From: Nephromyces sp. MM_2019
Taxonomy: Eukaryota > Apicomplexa > Aconoidasida > Nephromycida
Length of the DNA: 13,663 nucleotides
Reading direction: 5' to 3'
Assembly: GCA_015657535.1 (NCBI GenBank)
Contig: JADHZB010000697.1
Coordinates: forward strand, 1-13,663
Below are positions 1 through 13,663 of the stretch, piece by piece (the first letter of the stretch is position 1; the number at the start of each line of letters is the position of its first letter). The position numbers and the translations under genes are program-made. The notes under the pieces are model-generated. The model was not told the DNA's origin and did no database searches. It saw only the letters and a list, made by a program, of their open reading frames with translations.

Positions 1-3000
1 TTTTCCGTGCATTTTAGCAATCACCTGCTACAAAACATGAATTCTAGACGCGAACGAAGCCCCTTGAATAATCTCAAAAATATTAAGGATGCAGAAGAAG
101 GGGCATCACGCACTTCATACCAGCTTCCTTTAAATTTTAGCATATTTTCACGCAAGAACCATTACACAGCTACTTTTGCACAATTATGTATTATTCAGCA
201 GCATTACCTTCAGATTTCCTCGCCCGCATATTTATACATTGCCATGCTATCGTAAGAGAAGAAGCTCGAAGTAAAGCAATTTCTTAGAGGAGGGTAGAAG
301 GTCTTGAAAGTAAGTGCATGAACATGGGAGGTACTAGCTGGGAACTGCAAAATAAAACGGTGCGACAACTTCTTGATATACTGAGGGATGATAGTATTGA
401 AATGAAAAAGAAAAGCTTTAGCGAAGCCCGAGTACAAGGATGCGATGACTTCTTGATATATTGAGGGATAATAAAGGATGGAACTAAAGAATAAAAGCTC
501 TCTAGCAAGCTCTCATAAAGCGTTTTCTACGGCACAGTCATACGAAGAGGCCGTGCGCCCTTTCCTGTTAGGTTTAAATCAGTAGATCCTTCAGAACAAG
601 TGCAACCCCGACAAAATTTAACTCACAAATCTGAATGCGCAAAGAATTTCACCTGCTACAGATATGCGGGGGATCCCATGTTGAAGTTGCAAACTGGGAA
701 GTAGTGTGTCGAACAAAATTCAAGGAGCAAGCAGTACCTTGCAGCTTCGAGGAAGCAGAGTGTATATACCTAAAAGTGAGTTAGATCGTTGGAACATGTT
801 TTTCGGAAGATTTACTGCTCTTGGGAGAGCTAATACAATATATAGTATCATGTGGTAGGATTTCTCTTCTTTATAATCTCCTTTTCATCTCGAGGAACCG
901 CTTCACGTGGTATCCCAGTGATTACCTTTCGTTAACGTCTGGTAAGGCACCAATTTAAGGGCTACAGCTATGAAGACCTAGTGATTCATGGGTGCATACC
1001 TTCAAAAAGAGTAAGCACCATATAAATACACGATGGTGTTATGATAGAGATTCGTAGTCTTCAAGGAAAGATTAAGCGCTACCAGTAGTTTTGGCAAGTG
1101 AAGAAATACGGCTTATTATATATACAAACTCTAAAGGTGGGGGGGCATGATGCTGGAATCGTGCAAGGAAAACTTTCGTGAAGATGGCGGGGAAAGGTTT
1201 GAGGCATTTTTTCACTACTTCATTATCTCTTGAACACCGAAACATTCACATGTGGTAACCAGATCATAGGTTGAAAGCAATGCTCAAAAAAAGGCGCGGA
1301 AAAATGTCAAACATGTTCAGCGAGCGCTACGAACCTAACACGTTGAAAATGGGAAAAGTTCGTGTGCGCAGCTACACGTTTGACACTCACGAGTGGTGCG
1401 GCAAGAGGTGAATGTCGTGTGTGCGCGATGCGCGGTAATCGATGACTTGAACTTTAACGATAATAGGTTGTGCCGTTTTTAAGGGTCGCCACTATAGTCT
1501 CAATGGCAGACGAGGCGAAAGAGCTGGTTTCCTACTTTTAAAGGTTAGCTTCAACTCTTGTTCAGTTTATGGACTCTAATGATAAATCATGGTGGTGACT
1601 AGAGGTAAGGACAGAGGCAACAAAGAGGTATTTGATTTGCTGCTGGTGGCTGTTTTTACAATGGAGGAGTGCACCCTGTAGTAACTCCGGAAACCATCAT
1701 GAGTTGAAGCGAAAAACATTTCAACTCGTGTATTTCATGGTTCTTCGAGATACCTGCAATACGTAGCTGCATCCTGCAGGTAGGCGAAATTGTTCAAAAA
1801 GGAGTTTTAAGCAATTCAATGTGCATGAACTTTGCTTAGAATCTGATGTCAATGAAGTCTCCGGTACGCTCTAAACATCTCTTAACTCTTCAATTGCAAC
1901 CGTTACGTGCTTCAAGTCAATTATCTACAGTGATGATGATATCGGTAAAAAGTCGCTGAGATTACAATAGCTTGTTCTATTGCAATCAGGTGAAGCATAT
2001 AGAAAGAGAATGTTTTGCTCTTTATCCTTGCTTGCAAGCAATAGGCAAAAACTTGTGTCGGACTGGGTTTTTGTGGTGTTTTATATTGTACAGTTAGCGA
2101 AAATGGAGTTACCTTCATGCTCAGGTCCCCAAAATACATGGGACAAACAATTCTTTCTGTAAAAATTGGCCAAATCTCTCCTTTGCAAAAAGATGAGCAA
2201 GCCCCTATATGAAGAGTGCTTTCAAGTAAAATCATATCCTGTATTTCAGTAGATAAGTTTAAAGATTTATGAGTTCTATTATGGACAGCGCATTCTGAAG
2301 TGTTTCTTCTAAAAACTAACTAAACAGAGTAAAGCCTTATCGTAATGACATCGAAGGATAACTCTACGTTAGTAGACCTATGCCCCCAGGTTCACGTTGC
2401 TAGAGGTTTGCAGATGATAACATCTAGAAAAAGCATTCGAGTGAGACTGCTGAGCAGCCGAGGATATTTGTCATTTAGTATTAAGAATAACCACTGCAGG
2501 TAACTTTCTGTGCTATCAGTGAAAAAGCTTTTTCCTCCTTTTGGGAGCTAATTGTACTGGAATCAAGCGAAAAGCTGGACTATTCTGAATATAAAAATCT
2601 CTAACTAATGCTGAAATTGTGCCCCCTGAAGCCGATGTATGGGCAGCTGCAATGAAACAGCAATTGCCACACTGAAGCATGTTTGCTTGTGGAAATACTC
2701 ACATTGCAAAGGATTTAGTAAGCAGAAAAAACATCGAAAAGTACCGAGATGAAATGCAAATGAGGCATGAAATAAGAGGCACGGAATAGATTATATGAGC
2801 AGGTAGATGCATCAATGTTGCTGATAACTGCATGTTATTAATTATTGCATCAATAATGTAGCAACTTTCAGACAGAAAGGAATAGTCAGCTAAATGTGAT
2901 TGCAGCCCTGGAAATATGCTTTTCAAGAAGTTTATTGGAAGCGAGAAAAAAGAGCTCAATCTAAAGAAGCGTAGCATCCACAACTGTTGATATTTTAGGG

Positions 3001-5243
3001 GGGAAAAAAGTGTGAAAGAGTTCTTAAATTAAGAGTGAATAAAGGATTTGAATAAGCATTCCTTCAGTCAGTAGCTTGATTCGGTAGACAGTTCTCAGCA
3101 GTTTTACCACTCATTTAGGCAGCGGAAAAAGGAAGAAATTACTTGAGGCGGTAGAATTTCCCCGGTAAACTAAGGTTGCAATTAAAAAAATAGGCTGCTT
3201 TGTCATAGCAGTATCCCTGAGTTGATTGCTTAAATTAAAACCATCGGTGACACTAATGTTTTATGGCCTGAATTAGAAAGACTGTCCTTCCTGAGAAATT
3301 CAGTCATTCAAGCGTGCGAATATCAAGAATTTTAGCGAGAAGCTAACGGATACCTATACTTGAGCCCATCCCATCTCAATATGAATGCTATCACACGAGG
3401 TTTTGGGAGTTTTTTCATGGTACCTGTTGCAATTATTCGTGTCACGAGAAAACAAAATATTTTGGGAAAGATCGAATACTTACTAATTTTTGGTATTTTT
3501 GCGAAATATTTTTAAAATCTTATTGGGAGAGTGGTAAAAACAAAGTTTCAGTTAACCTTAACGATTTTGGAAGAAAGTTTCAATGAAATGGAAGTCATTA
3601 CCTCCGTTTGAGTATTGGCTCAAGCAGACATAAGCCATTATATAAAGATTAGGGTATGAACACAGAAGAAACAGGCTCTAAGAGCCTCTACTGGCCAATT
3701 CCATCATCTTCTCGATACCAAGCAAAAATCTCTGCTGATAAATTTTATGAAGCAGTGCGCCTTAAATTTTTAGACTTGAAGTTCCTATTTTCCTGACTTA
3801 AGGCAACCACTGTGCTTTACGGTTTCACGCAGTAGCTAGCCATGCTACGAAAGTTAAATTTCCAATGATCCTTATGAATAGAGGTCCGTAGCTTCCAAAA
3901 ACTTCAAAAGTCCGTTCAGAAATTTCGGAGGAAGGAAAGTATTGCAGAACTACACTGAGCAGAATTTAGCTTATACGTAGGAGGGTGTGCATAAAACCCC
4001 TAAAAGCAGCTAAAATTTTCGCATTTTCGTATAATCTTGATTTCTCGAAGAAAACAAAAATACTTAAGTGTAGTGAAGCATGATTCACTAAGTTAAAAAA
4101 GGGCGGCAATTTTTAGGGTACTACAAATGACGTAAATCAACGGATAAAACGGCAGGCGTATTGTCTTGTGAGTATTCCATTCAGAACTTTTCAGTTTGTT
4201 TAAAACGGATAAATTCCGCTCTCACGCCAGTGAGCAGAATTATCACAACCAGCGCAGTATTTCCCTGAGTTTCTCTATCGCTTCAATGTTTATAGTAATC
4301 TCCCAATTAAACGAAATCAAAATATGAGGTAAATACGATTCTTGTGGCATCTTGAGGAGAGCGGCGGAACAGAGGATAAACAATTCAGGCACATTTTATC
4401 TTTTTTTTCATGATTTTGCGCTGTATGTTTCTCTTTTAATAAAATAGCCAGCAAAGCAATATATTAAATAGCCGACAAACCGACTAACGTACCCCAGGAT
4501 ACGTACTGGACGAAATTTAAGCAGCTCTTGCAGGTAAATTCTGAAACACACCACCAGCCCAGATGTCTCGCGAAATGAAATTCAGAAAGTTCAAAGTATA
4601 AATAATTTCTATAAAATTCAACCAGATTCTAGTTAGTATAACCAAACACACTATATTACTTTAGGTGCAGCCAGTATAGAATGTACACGTGAGATGAACC
4701 TATTTTAACAACGCGTGTAGTGTTAGTCTCAGTTGCTCCAATAACGAATGGAGTAATACATGAATTTCTGTAGAGTTTTCATTTTTCTTTTCATGAATTA
4801 TATTTATTTTTGTTGCTTAATCCCTATAATTACTCGTTTCCAAAAACAAATATTTGCAAACAAACTCACCTGCATAACAATGAAAAATAAGCAGTAAAGG
4901 CACCAGTTGCGCATAATAATAATACATTGAAAGTAGCATGAACAAAAAAATAATTGACGACACCTTTTGAGTGTGCTTACGCCTCCCTCAAACAAAATCG
5001 TGCCTGCTGCACTCCTACAAACCCATCGCGGTCTTGAGCTCCCGGTAGCGCGCAACATTTATAATTCAGAAACAAAACCAAGTACTTTCCATAAATCGGA
5101 ATGGGTGATATTTTCACAATATGCTGCATAGTAAAAACTATTCAAAATACAACGCTGACCCACGCGTGATTCATGCGGCGGAGGATATCCGCCAAAAGTC
5201 TCTAAACAACAGCCTTGAGCGAATGCAGAAAAAACCTCCCTTA
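1..5243. other. Gene-poor region, no supportable coding gene
   Basis: No reading frame here looks like a conserved protein. The longest ATG-type frames are about 100 codons and have compositions expected from translated non-coding DNA. An open stretch without stops runs from 518 to 709 on the plus strand (about 63 codons, reading for example RRGRAPFPVRFKSVDP), but it has no start codon at its beginning and could be chance or an exon relic. A short frame at 1147-1233 (28 codons, plus) is similarly unproven. The left 3 kb appears richer in G than C on the plus strand by eye. I see no tRNA, rRNA or mobile-element gene. The stretch is probably intergenic, or intron and UTR of an unrecognised gene. 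Confidence 0.6.
361..475 (+). repeat. Two-copy imperfect 80-bp direct repeat
   Basis: A motif reading TGCGAyrACTTCTTGATATA followed by yTGAGGGATrATA occurs at 361-394 and again at 441-474, exactly 80 bases apart, with only a few substitutions. Related sequence flanks both copies (GGAACTGCAAAATAAAA near 350 and GGAACTAAAGAATAAAA near 480), which suggests the duplicated unit is longer and decayed. In one plus frame the first copy reads VRQLLDILRDD and the second reads the same LLDILRD core after a stop codon. It could therefore be a decayed repeat-protein fragment, but a non-coding minisatellite is equally possible. Confidence 0.7.
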
Positions 5244-6098
5244 TCATGTTACTTGAGCCATTTCATCCCGTAACTTATCGTATCTTGCTAATTCATCTAA
5301 TGAAATGGAAGCTCTGACTACCCTAAAAGCATCGCCAAAATTCTTCTCCGAAATGGCAGGATGGAGGAAATCCCGCGGCTCGCAGATTTCGTATTTTCCC
5401 CTATTAAATCTACCGGATGTAAGGCTTTCTAACATATCAGTGTCATTAGTATTTTGGAAATATTGAAATTTACTATCCAACTTGCCCCCAGACCAGAAGA
5501 ATGCCGGCAAATGCTTAAATACCGGATCCTCAAACTCACCAGATATCAACTGTGGAAGAGTAGATAGCTCACACACAAGATCGTCTCTAAGGACGGAGAT
5601 ATAACTAAAGATTTTTACAGCATAATTCCAACGGGGAGCAGTAAAACTGTTTGAATAATTTCCTACTAGAGGATGGCTTTCTACGGAGGCCCAATCAGCA
5701 ACAGAATCATCGCTGCTTTTTTTAGTATCTATACTACTGCGAGGGGGGTTGGAAACTTCAAAGTACGAAACGTGGCTATTCTTTGACGTTTCAAACAGGT
5801 TTATCATATCCGTGGAGTTAATTTTTGTTAGGAGGTATCCATTGGAAGGCTGTAGGTTACCTCGGTGGAGGAGGTCCATACGGTTCAACAACGAGTCGCT
5901 TGTGTGCGATTTTAACAGCTTCCAAACTTGAAGGTTTTCCGTAGAAAGAAGTTGCTTCCTTGAGGATGCAAGGGCGGGAAGTGGAGCTTTATTAGTTTTT
6001 CTGCAGAATACAGAGATATTAATGATATCTGTAGCTACGAAAAAAGCTATTCTATAGCCGAATTGAAATATCGAAATTAAGGCCATAGAAATTGGCAT
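5244..6098 (-). CDS. Hypothetical protein, hydrophobic N-terminus
   Basis: This is an uninterrupted frame of 284 codons, the longest in the window and far longer than the surrounding chance frames. The start ATG has an A-rich context (CATAAAATG), and an in-frame TAG lies four codons upstream at 6108-6110, so this is the first possible start unless an upstream exon is spliced on. The first ~33 residues contain a hydrophobic stretch (MALISIFQFGYRIAFFVATD), which could be a signal peptide or signal anchor. The rest is mixed polar sequence with three cysteines, several N-x-S/T sites and a charged C-terminal helix-like segment (LDELARYDKLRDEMAQ). I recognise no domain and assign no function. The frame ends CTCAA-GTAACA-TGA, where GTAACA could be a splice donor, so the real C-terminus may be spliced on. 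It lies 452 bp downstream of the PEX6 stop on the same strand. Base composition is more AT-rich than the PEX6 exons. Confidence 0.5.
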   Translation of the reverse strand: MPISMALISIFQFGYRIAFFVATDIINISVFCRKTNKAPLPALASSRKQLLSTENLQVWKLLKSHTSDSLLNRMDLLHRGNLQPSNGYLLTKINSTDMINLFETSKNSHVSYFEVSNPPRSSIDTKKSSDDSVADWASVESHPLVGNYSNSFTAPRWNYAVKIFSYISVLRDDLVCELSTLPQLISGEFEDPVFKHLPAFFWSGGKLDSKFQYFQNTNDTDMLESLTSGRFNRGKYEICEPRDFLHPAISEKNFGDAFRVVRASISLDELARYDKLRDEMAQVT

Positions 6099-6550
6099 TT
6101 TATGCCGCTATTCACAAAACTAAGTGAAATTACATTCCTCCTAATCTCAGAAAGAGTGGGTGTATGTATACACTGCACCGCACCACACAGAGATGATGTT
6201 TCCGACCGTACTACACAGGAATCATAGACTTCCAGGTAGAAACAGTAAAACCTCAGGGGAGCATCTTTTAAAGATATCAGTCGCTAAAGTTGATAACAAA
6301 AAAAACATAATTTACCGCACATGCACACGCACATGCAAAAATTCGTACATACACATAGCAACATAAACCAAACCACGCAATAGCACAAACAGGAGAGCAA
6401 ATACCAACTCATACACCAACACACACACCAGCACACATACCAACACGCACACGAATACACATACCCCAAAGAATCCACCGGATTTTTAACACAGAAATTC
6501 CCTCCAACCACCCCTTCCAACTATTAAGCTACCCTATCCAAACTTCCCCA
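6099..6550. other. Spacer between PEX6 and the hypothetical gene
   Basis: These 452 bases separate the PEX6 stop codon from the start of the downstream frame. About 6315-6460 is rich in CA-type simple sequence on the plus strand (ACATGCACACGCACATG, CACACACCAGCACACATACC). It presumably holds the PEX6 3' UTR and the promoter of the next gene. I find no clear AATAAA on the minus strand close to the PEX6 stop. Confidence 0.6.
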
Positions 6551-12769
<6,219 letters not shown>

Positions 12770-12784
12770 CTGTGTGTGCAGTCA

Positions 12785-13663
12785 AAGTGCATGAAGATGG
12801 TTGATAAAGCGAAAAGCAGGTTCACACACACCGAAAGCTTAGAGGAAGGCTACGACAAGCGAGTATGAAGATGCTGGAGATTACAAGGATCCAGTTAGAG
12901 TGAGAGAGACACACACACACACACACAGGCAGTATAAAGGTAGCATGATGCACGGTAAATAATGGATTCTGTTTGAAAGGATGAATTTAGAGTATGTAAT
13001 CAGAGAGGTTGCTGTGTGTTTTTGCGTCTGTGGGTTTTTGGGAGTACCCATGTGTGCAGTTGTTTTTGTATGAGTGAGAGCATCCGTGTGTGTCTGTGTA
13101 TAGCTGTGTGTGTGTGTACCCGGTTGTATCTCTCTTTATCTGTGTGCATATCCTTCGCAAGTCAAATTGCACACCTCAATATTGAGTGTACGTACACCAC
13201 ATTATAGCTAGAAATCGCCTGAAATTTACATATGAAAAGGGGTTTAATCTATCAAAGGAACCCCTAGGAATTCAGGAGGATGAGAGAGTTCTTGTGTGTG
13301 CGAATTGAAGGAAAAAGTTATGAAATTCGAGCGCAGATATACTAAAGACTTGAAAGGAATCATTAAACAGCAAAGAAAGCTTTCTATAGCTAGGGGCTAC
13401 GATTAGCTATTAGCTGGTAGGCTGGAGATATACTTGAAGATTTGGAAGATATACAGCCCCTTAGCGGGTGTAAATAGACCCCATCAATCGGAGTGTTACG
13501 CACAATCACTCCGGATTGGGTATAAACACGCACAAGCTACTCCCCCCAATCAGACATACACACAAAACCCACTCCTCACATCCGGGTGTACATACACAAC
13601 CACTTTCCCCAAATCGAATATACGTACAAGAACAACTCGACCTCCCCCCCACACGCATACGCA
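12785..13663. other. Upstream PEX6 sequence without recognised exon
   Basis: More PEX6 exons (D1 core, N-domain) must lie to the right, but none is recognisable on the minus strand here. The stretch is therefore probably intron. It contains an (AC)n microsatellite at about 12909-12927, a TG-rich block at 13010-13135, and a CA-rich degenerate tandem array from about 13498 to the window end. Confidence 0.55.
13485..13663. repeat. Degenerate ~30-bp tandem array with hairpin
   Basis: About five diverged units begin near 13499 (CGCACAATCACTCC), 13529 (CGCACAAGCTACTCC), 13559 (CACACAAAACCCACTCC), 13591 (CATACACAACCACTTTCC) and 13623 (CGTACAAGAACAACTCG), a period of about 30-32 bases. The first unit forms an inverted repeat with the sequence before it. 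CAATCGGAGTG (13485-13495) pairs with CACTCCGGATTG (13507-13518) around an 11-base loop, with one bulged base. Confidence 0.55.

Noticed and set aside
518..709. Open stretch of about 63 codons, plus strand
   Set aside because: The residue mix is plausible, but it has no start codon at the head, no confirmed splice sites and no recognised family. It is mentioned only in the region description.
1921..2983. Minus-strand frames of 104 and 94 codons
   Set aside because: They have no recognisable motif, no supporting splice pattern and a composition typical of translated AT-rich DNA. The lengths are within chance expectation for a 13.7-kb window.
12785..13460. Search for the preceding D1 exon of PEX6 on the minus strand
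   Set aside because: A candidate CATATGTAAATTTCAG acceptor near 13218 leads only to short frames with early stops and no AAA motif.

Overview
The window comes from a nuclear genome of a eukaryote with spliceosomal introns. Its only clearly recognisable gene is the 3' half of a peroxin-6 (PEX6) gene on the minus strand. Conserved coding blocks are separated by 0.4-0.9 kb GT..AG introns packed with (CA)n/(TG)n-type simple sequence. The exons are richer in GC than the introns and flanks. The organism cannot be fixed from the sequence. Long CA/TG-rich introns, short exons and a unicellular-type PEX6 with charged insertions would suit a protist (an alveolate such as a coccidian is one guess), but that is a low-confidence inference.

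Layout, left to right. Bases 1-5243 hold no gene I can support. Stops are frequent in all frames, and the stretch contains one decayed 80-bp tandem repeat (about 361-475) and some small chance ORFs. Bases 5244-6098 (minus) are a single open frame of 284 codons with a hydrophobic N-terminus and no recognised family. Bases 6099-6550 are a CA-rich spacer. Bases 6551-12769 (minus) are eight exons of PEX6. All seven introns have GT..AG ends, and the joined exons (1299 nt) stay in frame for 432 residues plus a stop. From the 12.8 kb side inward they encode the end of the first AAA domain (D1), the D1-D2 linker, a complete catalytic-looking second AAA domain (D2: Walker A, Walker B, sensor 1, arginine fingers) and the C-terminus. 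The N-terminal domain and most of D1 must lie beyond the right edge or in unrecognised exons. Bases 12785-13663 contain microsatellites, a small hairpin and a ~30-bp degenerate tandem array.

Known role of the family: PEX6 forms a heterohexameric AAA+ ATPase with PEX1 and extracts ubiquitinated PEX5 receptor from the peroxisome membrane, so this genome most likely encodes a peroxisome import system. The 284-codon frame lies downstream of PEX6 on the same strand, but nothing links the two functionally.

The non-coding part is notable for small, locally duplicated repeats inside almost every intron, and for switches in which strand carries the CA-rich sequence. I see no mobile-element genes, CRISPR, rRNA or tRNA, and no evidence for a novel multi-gene system.
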